A stretch of 64,000 nt of DNA from Cornus controversa. Its lineage: Eukaryota; Streptophyta; Magnoliopsida; Cornales; Cornaceae. Below, one piece after another: positions 20,854 to 33,307 of the stretch. The translations under genes were made by a program, and so were the position numbers. The notes under the pieces are model-generated. The model ran no database searches. It saw only the letters and a list, made by a program, of their open reading frames with translations, and was not told where the DNA came from. How positions within the stretch are numbered: the stretch's first letter is position 1; every line of letters starts with the position of its first letter. The stretch covers positions 50,952,336 to 51,016,335 of the forward strand of contig CM048849.1 in the NCBI GenBank assembly GCA_026545225.1, given 5' to 3'.

Positions 20854-23800
20854 ATGGTACGTACAAGCATGACTCTTCTTCTAATCCCTGTTCTCATATT
20901 TTACTGTAAATCTACTATAAAATTTTGCACTGCCATAGACACAATTACATCAACCCAACCCATCAATAACCTCGAAACTATAGTCTCCAATGGTGGCACC
21001 TTCAAACTGGGATTTTTTACTCCTGTTAATTCTATTAACCAGTATGTTGGTATATGGTACAACGACATCTCTGTGAAGGCTGTGGTATGGGTAGCGAATA
21101 GGGATAAACCTCTTAAGGACTCTTCTGGGACTGTGACAATATCCCAGGATGGCAATCTTGTTGTCTTGGATAAACAGAAACAGATTGTTTGGTCATCAGA
21201 TGTTCCAAATTCTTTGGTGAATTCAAGTGCCCAGCTTTCAGATTCTGGGAACCTTATCCTGCGAGACAACTCCAATGGAAACATAATGTGGGAGAGTTTT
21301 GAACACCCTTCTGATTCTTTCTTGCAGGAGATGAAAATTAGTACTAACAAGTTTACAGATAAGAAGACTCAGCTGACCTCATGGAAAAGCCCTTCAGATC
21401 CATCCAGTGGAAGGTTCACTTTTGGCATCAATCCTCTCAATATTCCAGAAGTGTATGTATGGAATGGTAGTCATCCATACTGGCGGAGCGGTCCATGGAA
21501 TGGGCAGATTTTTATTGGCATACCTGAAATGGTTTCCGTGTACAATAGCAAATTTAAAGTTTTAGATGATAAAGATGGAAACGTATATACAAGTTATACT
21601 TATGCAAATGAGTCTTCTCTGTTATGTCTTGCCTTAAGTTCTGATGGAACTTTAATGGAAAAGTACAAGACTTGGGAAAATTTTTGGTCAGCTCCAAATA
21701 CTGAATGTGAAGTTTATGGCAAGTGTGGTCCATTTGGAAGCTGCAATGTGCAGGGTTCACCAATTTGCACCTGTTTACCAGGGTATGATCCAAAGGATAT
21801 GGAGGAATGGAGTAGAGGAACTTGGACTAGTGGATGTGTAAGGAGTAGACAATTGCAGTGTGAGAGAAACAACAGTACTGCTGGTGAAAAGGGCAAAGAC
21901 GATGGGTTTCTTATGCTAAAGACAGTGAAAGTGCCGGCCTTTGCTGAGTGGTTATTTGCTTTAGAAGACAACTGCAAAAGCCAGTGCTTGAATAATTGTT
22001 CTTGTATAGCTTATGCATATTACACTGGCATTGGTTGTATGCAGTGGAGTGGAGACTTAATTGACATACAGGAATTGTCCTATGGTGGGGCAGATCTTTA
22101 CATTCGTGTGGCATATTCAGAGCTTGGTAATTTTTTTCATCATCCTTAAAAAAATAAAATAATAATAATAATATGCGCTTCTAATAATCCTCTTATGCTT
22201 CTTCTGTTTGTTTTACTTGTTGATTTAGAATAAGCAAATATCACTTGAATTTGAACCATTGGATATACTAAACATGTTAGCAACCTGAAATCTGTACTCT
22301 TGTTTAGATATGTGTTAAGTTTATTTTAATAGCATAAGTATAATACTTATTCCCATTTGCCCACAGAAAAACAGAGCCGTGGAAATTGTCTAATTCCTCA
22401 ATTCTTTAATCCATATTAACTCAAGTACTCTCTCAAACTTTGTTGTGTTTTATAGAAAAAAAGAGGAGCACAAAAGTAGTTATCACAATTGCAGTGCTCA
22501 TAGGTTCAGTAACCATTGCAATTGGTATGTATCTTTCCTGGAGGTTGAGGATAAGACCACGACGTATATTACTACATTCTGAATCAGGAAGGAAGAAAAA
22601 AACTGAGAAGTTATTATATAAAAGAGGAGAAGTGAATGCAAATTGTTCAAATGAAAGTGTGCTTGGAGTTAATTTGAACCAAATTACTCTTGAAGAGCTT
22701 CCTATATTCAGTTTCGAGAAGCTGGCAATTGCAACAGAAGAATTTGATGTGGCCAATAAGCTCGGGCAGGGTGGTTTTGGTCCAGTGTACAAGGTAATGT
22801 TTGCAGTACCCAAAAAGAAAATGAAAAAAAAAACAAAAAGTCTAATTTTATATTTATTTTCAGGGGAAATTGCCAAGTGGACAAGATATAGCTGTTAAAC
22901 GACTTTCAAGATCCTCTGGACAAGGGCTAGACGAGTTTATGAATGAGGTTGTGGTAATTTCTCAACTCCAGCACCGTAATCTTGTTAGACTTCTTGGCTG
23001 CTGTGTGGAAGGAGAAGAAAAGATGTTGATCTATGAATACATGCCAAATAAAAGCTTAGATGCATTTCTATTTGGTTAGTTCATCATAAAGCTCTTTCTG
23101 GTATTTCTAGTTATTTCAATTTCACAACCTTCACATCACCAGGAACTTCATTCTGTTGAGAAGACAGAATGCCTTTTCTTTTCTAGTCTTTGGGAACATA
23201 CTGATCTACTAAAACTATGAATTTCGTCTCAACATCAGTTTTATTGTCCCTACAACTTTAACCTACTTGTTTTTTCTTTTCTTCAATATTCTCACAGATC
23301 CAATAAAGCAAAAACTCCTAGATTGGAGAAAACGTGCCAACATTATTGAAGGGATTGGTCGAGGACTACTTTATCTTCACAGGGATTCCAGATTAAGGAT
23401 AATTCATAGAGATCTAAAGACTAGTAACGTTCTGTTGGATGAAAATCTAAACCCAAAAATTTCAGATTTCGGCATGGCAAAGATTTTTGGAGGCAACCAA
23501 GACCAAGCCAACACTAAAAGGGTTGTTGGAACATAGTAAGTAGCTTTTGCTTTGTCCAAAATGATTAATCATTCATGCTTTAATCCTTCTTTCTCATGGG
23601 ATACTTCAACTCAAATAATTTTATGATTTGGACTGTAATGACACAATGTAGCGGCTATATGGCCCCTGAGTATGCAATGGAAGGGAGATTCTCAGAAAAG
23701 TCTGATGTCTTTAGCTTTGGAGTATTGTTGTTAGAGATTGTAAGTGGGCGAAAGAACACTAGCTTTTATCACGATGAGCACTCTTCGAGCCTTCTAGGAT

Positions 23801-24204
23801 TTGTAAGTTTACTTGAACTATTGCCTCAGTTACTCCATATAGTTCCTTTTAATCTTTCTAATTTCAAAATTGCATGGTTGCGTTACTGTGTCCAGGCATG
23901 GAGGTTGTTGAATGAAGACAGGATTGTAATTCTAATAGATCCAACAATTTCTGATCCATGCTTCCAAGTGGAGATCTTGAGATACATACATGTAGGACTG
24001 TTATGTGTGCAAGAATTTGCCACTGATAGGCCAACTATGGCTACTGTTCTTTCAATACTCAGTAGTGAAATTGCAAATCTTCCGACTCCAAAGCAACCTG
24101 CATTTACTGAAATACGGGGTCTCTCAAATATACAGTCTTCTCAACAGAGCCAAAGGAGTTTTTCTGCAAACAATGTAACTGTCACAACCATTGATGGCCG
24201 TTAG
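20854..24204 (+). CDS. G-type lectin S-receptor-like Ser/Thr kinase, gene B
   Basis: Exons: 20854-22126, 22456-22793, 22864-23074, 23298-23535, 23652-23802, 23896-24204. They join in frame to 839 residues. Signal peptide about 1-28 ([11 protein letters not shown]). B-lectin domain about 30-150 ([23 protein letters not shown]). S-locus glycoprotein domain follows. EGF-like [13 protein letters not shown] near 285, PAN domain 350-420 ([16 protein letters not shown]). One membrane helix near 430-452. Kinase: GQGGFG loop, Lys549, HRD Asp646, DFG Asp664, so a catalytically competent RD kinase. The family are plasma-membrane receptors in defence or self-recognition; the ligand here is unknown. The start is the ATG in GCCATGG that begins the signal peptide; an in-frame ATG 35 codons upstream is less likely. 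Unlike F and H, the second and third exons are fused because the intron between them has shrunk to 24 bases. Confidence 0.93.
22564..22587 (+). other. Collapsed intron, now coding, in gene B
   Basis: In F and H an intron of about 84 bases runs from GTATRTGCCC to TTGAATCAG. In gene B only 24 bases with those two ends are left. This is too short to splice and exactly eight codons, adding ILLHSESG next to the basic GRKKK juxtamembrane motif. Confidence 0.8.
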
Positions 24205-24310
24205 CATGCAAATTCTTGTGATTTTTTCTTGACTATTATCCCCCAAGTACATTTTAATTGAATATAAATAATATAGTTTTGATTTACATAATCTTTTCAT
24301 CAACTCTATT

Positions 24311-25880
24311 CATAAGCCAGTGTTGGTATCTGGTATAACAACCTCTCTGTTATGGCTGTGGTCTGGGTTGCAACAGAGAGAAACCATTTCTGGGGCACTG
24401 GCTATATCTGAAGATGGTAACCTTGTGGTCATGGATGGACAGAAACAGATTGTTTGGTCATCAAATGTGTCAAAGGATTTGGCGAATTCAAGTGCCGATC
24501 TTTTGGATTCTGGGAACCTTGTCTTGCGAGATAACTTGGGTGGAAGCATAATATGGGAGAGTTTTGAACACCCTTATGATTTGTTCTTGCAAAAGATGAA
24601 AATTAGTACCAACAAATATACAGATGAGAAGACTGTGCTCACCTCATGGAAAAGCTCCTAATCCTTCTACAGGAAACTTCACTTATGGTTTGAATTCTTT
24701 ACATATTCCTGAAATATATGTATGGAATGGTAGCCATCCATACTGGTGGAGTGGTCCATGGAATGGACAGATTTTTAATGGAATATCCAGCGTGGTTGTA
24801 TATAATAACACTATTAATGTTGTAGATGATAAAGAAGGAACCGTGTATATAACTTGCACGACTACAAATTTCTTGTTACTCTTTCTTGAATTCTGATGGA
24901 ATTATAGTAGGGAGGTATCTCGATGTTGGAAAGAATTGGAAAGATGTGTGGATGCCTCCACTAAATGAATGTGACATTTATGGCAGGTGTGGTCTGTTTG
25001 GAAGCTGCAATATGCAGGATCCACCAATTTGCAACTGTTTACAAGGGTTTGATCCAAAGGATATGGAGGAATGGAGTAGAGGAAATTGGACCAGTGGATG
25101 TGTCAGGAGAAGGCAATTGCAGTGTGAGAAATAACAGTAGTGGTGAAAGGGGCAAAGAAGACGGGTTTTTGAAGCTCAAAACAATGAAAGTGCCGGCCTT
25201 TGCAGAGTGGTCATCTGCATTGGAGGATAACTGCAAAAGCCAGTGCTTGAATAATTGTTCCTGTATAGCCTATGGATATTATAGTGGCATTGGTTGTATG
25301 CAATGGAATGGAAACTTGATTGACATACAGAAATTCTCCTATGGTGGGGCTGATCTTTACATTCGTGTGGCATAGTCAGAGCTTGGTAATATGTTGACTT
25401 TTCTTTATGATCTTGTAATTTAATATGTGCTTCAAACAATCCTCTTTTGCTTCTATTGTTTATTTACTTGTTGATTCAGAGCACATAAATGAATATGAAT
25501 CATCACATATTGTAAACATGTTAGCCACCTGAAATTCGTGATTAAGTTTTGAACTTTTAACATATTTCGACAGCATTAGTATAATACTTTTTCTAATTAA
25601 CTGAAAAAAGGACAACCATGGAAGTTGTATATAGTTAATTCAGATTCTATAATCCTATTGAACTCAATTCACTCATGTTTGTTCTGCTTCCCAGATAAAA
25701 AGAGAAACACAAAAGTTATTACCACAATTGCGGTGATCATAGGGTCAGTAGCAATTGCAATAATCTGCATCGTATCTTTCTTGGAGGTGGATGGCTAAAC
25801 CAAGAGGTATATGCAAATTACAATTAGCTCTAGAGAGAAAATATTTGCTATTATCTTGTCATGTTAAAATTTGAATTTTG
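24311..25880 (+). pseudogene. S-domain receptor kinase pseudogene C (no signal peptide, no kinase)
   Basis: It starts inside the B-lectin domain (VLVSGITTS corresponds to GIWYNN in another frame). The ectodomain exon runs to 25385 and the transmembrane exon is 25695-25806. Readable pieces include [45 protein letters not shown] and [14 protein letters not shown]. There are frameshifts near 24375, 24657, 24880 and 25130. A TAT to TAG stop lies near the end of the exon (VA*SELG, 25374-25376). The transmembrane exon has an extra base near 25772. Similarity stops about 25880 inside intron 2; all kinase exons are absent. The broken ends suggest deletion after tandem duplication of a B-like gene directly upstream. 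Confidence 0.88.
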
Positions 25881-27538
25881 ATACTCTAAACTGTGATTTT
25901 AAATTGTATTCTCTAACCAAAATCATCATGCCCTAAGGCAGAGGGGGCTTTCTTACTATTTTCTCTCCCTTGTATAGTTTTGGTGGTTATACTAGAGATC
26001 TGACTCTCTTCTGTTTTGCTAGTTTTTTGCCTGTTGGTAATAGAATGATACTCAGGAATAAATAAATAATCATCATGTATATGAACATCTCCGAGTAGGC
26101 AAGTATAAGTCAACAATGATCACTTTTTAAGTGCAACTGACCCAAACTAAAATATAATAAAATTACAACTCCAATAAGATTTAGACACCATTGAGTTCAA
26201 CCCTTTGTTTTATAACAATTGTTTGTCCTAATAATCTTTAATCAACAAACGTTTCTCATGATTTTCATTCACACATCTTAACTTTGTGATTAAATTGAGC
26301 CAATGACATCAGGCACCCATTAAGGGTCCAGTGGGGGAGTCCCCCCACTGAAATTTTACGATATTTGTTAAAATTTTAAAAATGTTTTCATTGATTTTTT
26401 TTATAATACTTCATTATATACTCTTGTTATTTTAAGTCGCTCTTACTCATACAATTTTCTAGATCCATCACTCTTTTGGATAAAGAAATGATTTCAATAT
26501 CTTTTCACGTTAAAAATTTTACATATTAAAAAAAACTTTTTGGCAATGAAAAAAGGATGCCAATATTTGCACTCTCATCTTAAAAGAAATGATAAAAAAA
26601 AAATTATCTCTTTTGAATAAGTTATCTCTTTTCACTGGATTACAAAATAAAAATGTTATCTATGTTTAAATAAATTATATCTTATAACACGACCCAAAAC
26701 AAAAGAGTATCAAAATAAAAAAATTACCTTGTTAAATAAAATCATATCTTTTGTCATGATCCAACAGCAAAAAAAAAAAAAAAAGTGTTATCTCTGTTGA
26801 ATAGATTTTCTCTTTTGACCATACCCAAAAAAAAGTCATTTGTATTGAATAAATTATCTTCTTTGACATGGTCTGAATAAATTTTCTCTAAAAATTAAAA
26901 GTTATTTCTGTTAAATAAATAAAAAAGTAGTTTAAAAAAGTTATCTCTGTTGAATAAATTATATCTTCTAACAAGATCCCAAAAACAAAAAACAAAAAAC
27001 AAAAAGGTACTAAAAATGTAAAAAAATGTTAAAATTTATAGTATTAAGGATAATTACAGTATTGTCAAATTAATGAATTTAAGGGCATTCTTACCATTTT
27101 ACAATAAAAAAAGGAAAAAAAAAAAAAAAAGCAACTGGAATGCGAATATGGCCTCTCCGAAAAAGCATACAAGTCAACTTTCCGATTCTGTTTAACAGCA
27201 TCACTTCATCGAAAGAAAAATGAAGAAATAAAAGTTAAGTGGATCTGTCTCTCTTTATCTTTGAATTTGATATTAATATAACATGTATATATCTATTCAG
27301 CACCGTCTGCACAGGATTATTTTATAACACAATGCAATTTTTAGTATTCTTTCATATCTCACTGCAAGCACTAAATGCTCTTATGTCAAAAATAAAAAAA
27401 TATATATTACAACTCGACAAAAATATGAATATCTTTCTTTTCTTTTCTTTTTTTGATTTTTGGAGTCATAACCGGAGTGTGAAACAAAATTTGCACAACA
27501 ACATCACACTGTAAAATAAAAAATTCAACAAAAGCGTT
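25881..27538. other. Intergenic between pseudogene C and relic D
   Basis: 26099-26200 repeats the 3'-flank block also found near 33210 and 47443 (TATAATAAAATTACAACTCCAATAA). 26310-26345 (GGTCCAGTGGGGGAG) resembles, in reverse, 58893-58917, a small shared repeat. A decayed minisatellite is annotated separately at 26590-27010. 27140-27330 matches upstream blocks near 48620 and 49570. No gene. Confidence 0.6.
26590..27010. repeat. Degenerate minisatellite, unit about 60-80 bp
   Basis: The phrase GTTATCTCTGTTGAATAAATT (with variants) followed by ATCTCTTTTGACATGACCCAAAA and an A-run recurs about six times, for example near 26602, 26657, 26725, 26788, 26835 and 26938. Unit length varies. No coding potential. 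Confidence 0.65.
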
Positions 27539-27705
27539 ATATTGGTATCTGGTATAACAACGTCCCTGTTACGACTGTGGTCTGGGTAGCAAATAGAGAA
27601 AAACCCCGTAATGATTCTTCTGTGACTCTGACTATGTCTGAAGATGGCAACCTTGTAGTCATGAATGGACAGAAACAGATTGTTTGGTCATCAAATGTCC
27701 CAAAA
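27539..27705 (+). pseudogene. Relic D of an S-receptor kinase lectin domain
   Basis: About 165 bp in one open frame: [36 protein letters not shown]. It corresponds to residues of about 70-130 of the intact proteins. Both ends are abrupt; the right side joins the 5'-flank type of sequence seen upstream of gene H (ATTACCAAAAGG). It is a fragment, not a gene. Confidence 0.8.
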
Positions 27706-28010
27706 ATATATTTTTAAATTACCAAAAGGTTTTTTCTCGACAAAATGGGAATTCAAACCACCAATTATCATTAGTCCAATCTCTACACTAGGAAAGAGAG
27801 GTCAGTGTGCGCGTGCTTTGCTTGAATTTTCAAGAAAGAAAAAAAAAAATTTCAAACCAAGGGCTTCAAGAAATGATTTGGCTATGACATAATTCAATCC
27901 CAAGAAATAGATTTGACTATGACTACCAACTCTTCGTGAAGAAATGGAGAGTTGAAATACTTTCGATGCATGGAAGTCCTTTGTCCATAGGTCAGAAGAC
28001 ATTACACTTT

Positions 28011-28101
28011 CCATCATCACCAACAAGAAGCAGTCAAGAGAGTTATTGGACTTTAACCTTCCATCTTCACCAACAAGAAGCACTCAACAGAGTTATTGGA
28101 C
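28011..28101 (+). repeat. Tandem duplication in the leader of pseudogene E
   Basis: The leader segment CCATC(A/T)TCACCAACAAGAAGC...GAGTTATTGGAC occurs at 28011-28051 and again at 28061-28101 with a few differences. Genes B, F and H have one copy. Confidence 0.85.
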
Positions 28102-30808
28102 ATAATTGCCATGGTACATACAAGCTCAAATGACTTCTCTTCTAATCCTTGTTATCATATTTTACTGTTTCAGTACTATAGAATTTTGCACTGCCATTGA
28201 CACAATTACATCAACTCATCCCATCAATCACCCTCAAACTATAGTCTCCAATGGTTCCATTTTCAAAATGGGATTTTTTAGACCTGTTAATTCTACTAAC
28301 CGGTATGTTGGTATCTGGTACAACAACATCTCTGAGAAGGCTGTGGTATGGGTTGCAAATAGAGATAAGCCTCTTAATGACTCTTCTGGGACCGTGACAA
28401 TATCCAAGGATGGAAATCTTGTAGTCTTGGATGGACAGAAACAGATTGTTTGGTCATCAGATGTTCCAAATTCTTCTGTGAATTCAAGTGCTTAGCTTTC
28501 AGATTCCGGGAACCTTATTTTGCGAGATGATTCCAATGGAAACATAATATGAGAGAGTTTTGAACACCCTTCTGATTCTTTCTTGCCGGATATGAGAGTT
28601 AGTAGCAAGACTCAGCTGACCTCATGGAAAAGCCCTTCAGATCCATCCAATGTAAGGTTTACTTTGGACATCAGTCCTCTGAATATTCCAGAAGCATATA
28701 TATGGAATGGTAGTCATCCATACTGGTGGAGTGGTCCATGGAATGGGCAGATTTTTATTGGCATACCTTACCTGCTTTCCGTATACGATTTCACATTTAA
28801 AGTTGTAGATGATAAAGAAGGAAACGTATCGATACGTTTCACTCATACAAATGAGTCTTCTTTGTTATACTTTGCCTTAAGTTCTGATGGAACTCTAGTT
28901 CAGAAAGAAGGAAATAAGCTTGGGAAAATCTGTGGATGTTTCCAACTACTGAATGTGAAACATATGGCAAGTGTGGTCCATTTGGAAGCTGCAATGCGCA
29001 GGGTTCACTAATATGCATCTGTTTACAAGGGTTTGATCCAGTGGATATGGAGGAATGGAGTAGAGGAAATTGGACCAGCGGATGTGCAAGGAGGAGACAA
29101 TTGCAGTGCGAGACAGACAACAGTATTGGTGGTGAAAAGGCCAAAGAAGATGGGTTTCTGAAGCTAAAGATGGTGAAAGTGCCGGCCCTTCGTGAGACAC
29201 TATTTGCTTTGGAAGGCAGCTGCAAAAGCCAGTGCTTCAATAATTGTTCTTGTACAGCTTATGCATATTATAGTGGCATTGGTTGTATGCAGTGGAGTGG
29301 AGACTTAATTGACATACAGCAATTCTCCTATGGTGGGGCAGATCTTTACATTCGCGTGGCATATTCAGAACTTGGTAAATTTTTTTCATCATCCATAAAA
29401 AAATTAAATACTAGTAATATGTGCTTCTAATAATCCTTTTTTGTTTCTTCCCTTTGTTTTGCTTGTTGATTTAGAAGAAGCAAATATCTCTAGAATTTGT
29501 TTCATTGCATATTCTGAACATGCTATCTCACCACTGTGCTCTAGTTTAGAAATGCATTAGTCTATTTTAATAGCAAGTATATTACTTTTTCCCATTTGCC
29601 AACAGAAAAAGAGAGCCATGAAAATTGTCTAAATTCTCAATTACTCTCTCAAAGTTTGTTCTGTTTTACAAAAATAAAGAGAAGAGCAAAAGTAGTTATC
29701 ACAATTGCAGTGCTCATGGGGCTAGTAACCATTGCAATCTGTATCTATCCTTCCTTGAGGTGGATGGCTAAACGAAGAGGTATATGCGCACAAAAATTAG
29801 CTCAAGAGATTATCATATATTTGTTGTTATTATATAGATTACCTATTTATAAATTTTGAATGAAAGCAAAAGTGAGGGGTTGCTATCTAAAAGAGGGGAA
29901 GTGAACCCAGATTGTTCGAATAAAAGCATGCTTGGAGAGAATCTGAACCAAATTAAACTTGAAGAGCTACCTCTGTTCAGTTTTGTGGAACTTGCAAATG
30001 CAACAGACAAATTTGATGTGTCCAATAAGCTCAGGCAGGGTGGTTTTGGTCCAGTGTACAAGGTAATGCTTGTTCATCAGGAACTTTACATTGTACCAAA
30101 AATATAAAAAAATAAAAAAAAATTCAGTTTCATTTTATTTTCAGGGAAAATTGCCAAGTGGACAAGATATAGCTGTTAAACGGCTTTCAAGATCCTCTGG
30201 ACAAGGGCTAGACAAGTTTATGAATGAGTTGTGGTGATTTCTCAACTCCAGCACCGTAATCTTGTTAGACTTCTTGGCTGCTGTATGGAGGGAGAAGAAA
30301 AGATGTTGATCTATGAACACATGCCAAATAAAAGCTTAGATGCATTTCTCTTTGGTTAGTTCAAGATAAATCTCTTCATGTTATTTCTAGTTATTTCAAT
30401 TTCAGAACCTTAACATGAGCGGGAACTTCATTGTGTTGAGAACACAGAATGCCTTTTCTTTTCTAGTCTTCGGGAAAATACTGATCTATTAAACTATGAA
30501 TTTCATCTCAACATCAGTTTTATTGTCCCTGCAACTTTAACCTACTTGGTTTTTCTTTTCTTCAATATTCTCTCAGATCCAATCAAGAAAAAACTACTAG
30601 ATTGGAGAAAACGTGCCAACATTATTGAAGGGATTAGTCGAGGACTACTTTACCTTCACAGGGATTCTAGATTAAGGATTATTCATAGAGATCTAAAGAC
30701 AAGTAACGTTCTGTTGGATGAAAATCTAAATCCAAAAATTTCAGATTTTGGCATGGCAAAGATTTTTGGAGGCAACTAGGACTAAGCCAACACTAGAAGG
30801 ATTGTTGG

Positions 30809-31013
30809 TGTTAATATATATTAGTGTATTTTGTATTTCTCCTTTTCCTTTTCCTTTTCCACATCTAATTAGGATTCAGAGTATGTATAGGATAACTTGC
30901 TCCCCACTCTTTCCTTCTCCTATATATATATGCTTTTGCTGTAGAGTATTTGATATACAATTCATTAATATAATTAAGAGATATTCTCTCCTCTCTTCTT
31001 CTTATTTCTAACA
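30809..31013 (+). repeat. 5' LTR of the deleted Copia element
   Basis: 205 bp from TG to CA. Its last 28 bases, ending CTTCTTATTTCTAACA, recur at 32130-32157 as the only remaining part of the 3' LTR. TGGTATCAGAGC follows at 31014-31025. Confidence 0.88.
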
Positions 31014-31505
31014 TGGTATCAGAGCAAGAATTTTAAAATTTTACTTCTGCTTAATTGTTCTCATCGCTTAAAGAGAACTCTTTTCTATTTGGTGTCGAAA
31101 CCAAATCTTCTGGACCTTGTTTTAAGCCTCTGAATATATCAGATCGAAGCCCTCGACAAGACGATAAAAACATCGCAATTTTCAGCCCGAACAAAGCTCC
31201 CACGCACCCTCACGCGCCCCAAGGGTCCTTGATTTTTTTTCCAGCGCTGCCACACGCCAGAAACCCTTTTATGCGTGCTACGTCATTGCTATGTCATCTG
31301 CCACGTCAGCGCTGCATTAACTGCCACATCAGCCTTTCTGCCACTTGTCTGCCACGTCACTGACTCTTCTGCCACGTGTCTGCCGCGTCATCCATCACTG
31401 CCACGTGTCTGCCACGTCAGCAAAAAAAAAAAAAGTGACCTACCTTGCTTAAAATTTCGCGCTGATTCCAATTTTTCAGTCTGTTTTGTCATTTGGAATT
31501 CCAAA

Positions 31506-32130
31506 ATGGCTTAAAATGAGCTTTCTCACCCAATTTCTGTTATATTGGATGGGGACAACTATATTTTTTGGAGTCAATCTATGCGCAGCTTTCTTAAAGG
31601 ACGCAAGCTATGGTCCTACATTACAGGGGATCGAAAATTACCTGTTCGGGATACCGATGAGAAAGATGAAGCATTTACTACTCGTGTTGAGGACTGGGAT
31701 AGCAATAATCACAAAATTATCACATGGCTACGTAACACATCTAGTTCTTCCATTAGTATGGAATTTGGGAGTTATGACACTGCCAAAGAGGTTTGGAACA
31801 TGCTTATTTCTCGATATTCTGGGTCTAATGGTGCTCGCCAATATCAGTTAATGGTCCAGCTTTGTCATTTTAAACAAGAGTCCGATCAAAGGATTACTGA
31901 GTTTTTTGCTCGCATAAAATGTCTTTGGGATCAACAAGCGTTGTCAGAACCGTTATGGACAGTTGCCTCAGAGAGCAAGAAATTTTATAAGTATCGTGAT
32001 CAGACACGCCTTTATCAATTCTTAATGAATCTCCATGATGATTATGAGTCTGTCCGTGGTTCGCTTCTTCATCGCTCACCTCTCCCATCATTGGATGAAG
32101 CTCTTAATGAGCTTGTCCGAGAGGAGACAC
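31506..32130 (+). pseudogene. Copia gag remnant
   Basis: The frame from ATG at 31506 reads MA, a TAA stop at 31512-31514, then NELSHPISVILDGDNY. It continues FWSQSMRSFLKGRKLW, TWLRNTSSSSI, YDTAKEVWNML, QLMVQLCHFKQ and RLYQFLMNLHDDY. This is the usual order of a Copia gag capsid region (UBN2-type). The third codon is a stop where TCA is expected. The frame ends by running into the residual LTR and kinase exon. There is no zinc knuckle; it is lost in the deletion. Confidence 0.82.
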
Positions 32131-32815
32131 TCTCCTCTCTTCTTCTTATTTCTAACAGTTGGAACCTAGTAAGTAGCTTTTGCTTTGTCCAAAATGATTA
32201 ATCATTCATGTGATAATCCTTCTTTTTCATGGGATAGTTCACCTCAAATAATTTTACTATTTGGACTGTAATGACACAATGAAGCGGCTATATGGCCCCT
32301 GAATATGCAATGCAAGGGAGATTCTCAGAAAAAATTGATGTCTTTAGCTTCAGAGTATTATTGTTAGAGATTGTGAGTGGGCGAAAGAACACTAGCTTTT
32401 ATCCAGATGAGAGCACTTTAAGTCTTCTAGGATTTGTAAGTTCACTTGAATTATTGCCTCATTTACTCCATATAGTTCCTTTTTATCTTTTTTATTCCAA
32501 CATTTCATAGTTGTCTTACTGTGTCCAGGCATGGAAATTGTTGAATGAAAATAGGATTTACAGTTTCCGATCCATGCTTCCAAGTGGAGATTTTGAGATA
32601 CATACATGTTGGACTGTTGTGTGTGCAAGAATTCGCCTCTGATAGGCCAACTATGTCTACTGTTCTTTCGATGCTTAGTAGTGAAATTGCAAATCTTCCA
32701 ACTCCGAAGCAACCTGCATTTACTGAAATACATGGTTTCTCACAAATAGGTGCTTCTCAACAGAGCCAAAGGAGATGTTCTGTGAACAATGTAACTGTAA
32801 CAACAATTGATGTTT

Positions 32816-33307
32816 GTCTTTATCCTTCCACATTGTTTCTTTTGAGAAAATCGTCTTCTTATTATTCAGTTAAACCTTCCATTCTCTGTTTTTAATTAGC
32901 TAACTGTATAGCAGATTTATTTCATAAGGCAACAACTTAATTAAGTCATATTAAGGATCATCTATCAGGCACCAATGCTACTTTCAGGAAACATATAAAT
33001 GATTTATGTGCTAATTTGTTTTGATAACTAGAACATGAACAAAATAACCATCTTGTTTGGTGATCACAACCATTGGCAAAGGGAGTTGTTGTCCACCACC
33101 ATCATGCCCCTTGCCAATACTATTAGTCTATCAGCCTGTAATTCTATATTCTAACCTAACCAAAATCATCAGTCTTTGAACATCTCCAGGTATATATATA
33201 TATATATACATGTCAACTTGATCACTATATAACTGTAACTGACACAAACTAAAATATAATAAAATTACAACTCCAATAACATTTTGACACGAAATTTGCC
33301 ACCTATA
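32816..33307. other. 3' flank of pseudogene E
   Basis: 33180-33300 has a TA run and the shared 3'-flank block (AAAATATAATAAAATTACAACTCCAATAA) also found after C and F. Nothing coding. Confidence 0.55.

Larger units (their letters stand above)
30809..32157 (+). mobile_element. Internally deleted Copia element inserted in kinase exon 5
   Basis: Bounded by a perfect 5-bp target-site duplication GTTGG (30804-30808 and 32158-32162). It interrupts the codons for VVGT in pseudogene E. The left LTR is 30809-31013 (205 bp, TGTTAATATA...TCTAACA) and is followed directly by TGGTATCAGAGC, the initiator tRNA-Met primer site. A gag-like frame comes next. The right LTR is reduced to its last 28 bases (32130-32157). 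Protease, integrase, RT and RNase H are all absent. The deletion joined gag to the LTR tail at a CTCTCC-rich stretch. Confidence 0.92.
28130..32815 (+). pseudogene. S-domain receptor kinase pseudogene E, split by a Copia insertion
   Basis: All exons are traceable: ectodomain 28130-29374, transmembrane up to 29779, Gly-loop about 29860-30062, then 30144-30354, 30578-32168 (interrupted by the insertion at 30809-32157), 32285-32435 and 32529-32815. Defects: CAG to TAG at 28493; TGG to TGA near 28549; a frameshift near 28915; acceptor CAG to CAA before the transmembrane exon; loss of the CAG acceptor before the Gly-loop exon; a one-base deletion near 30228; stops after FGGN (30777); a deletion in the last exon near 32565; and loss of the normal stop. 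The canonical ATG of the other copies is out of frame here. The next in-frame Met begins [13 protein letters not shown]. The many hits make this the oldest or least constrained near-complete member. Confidence 0.9.
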
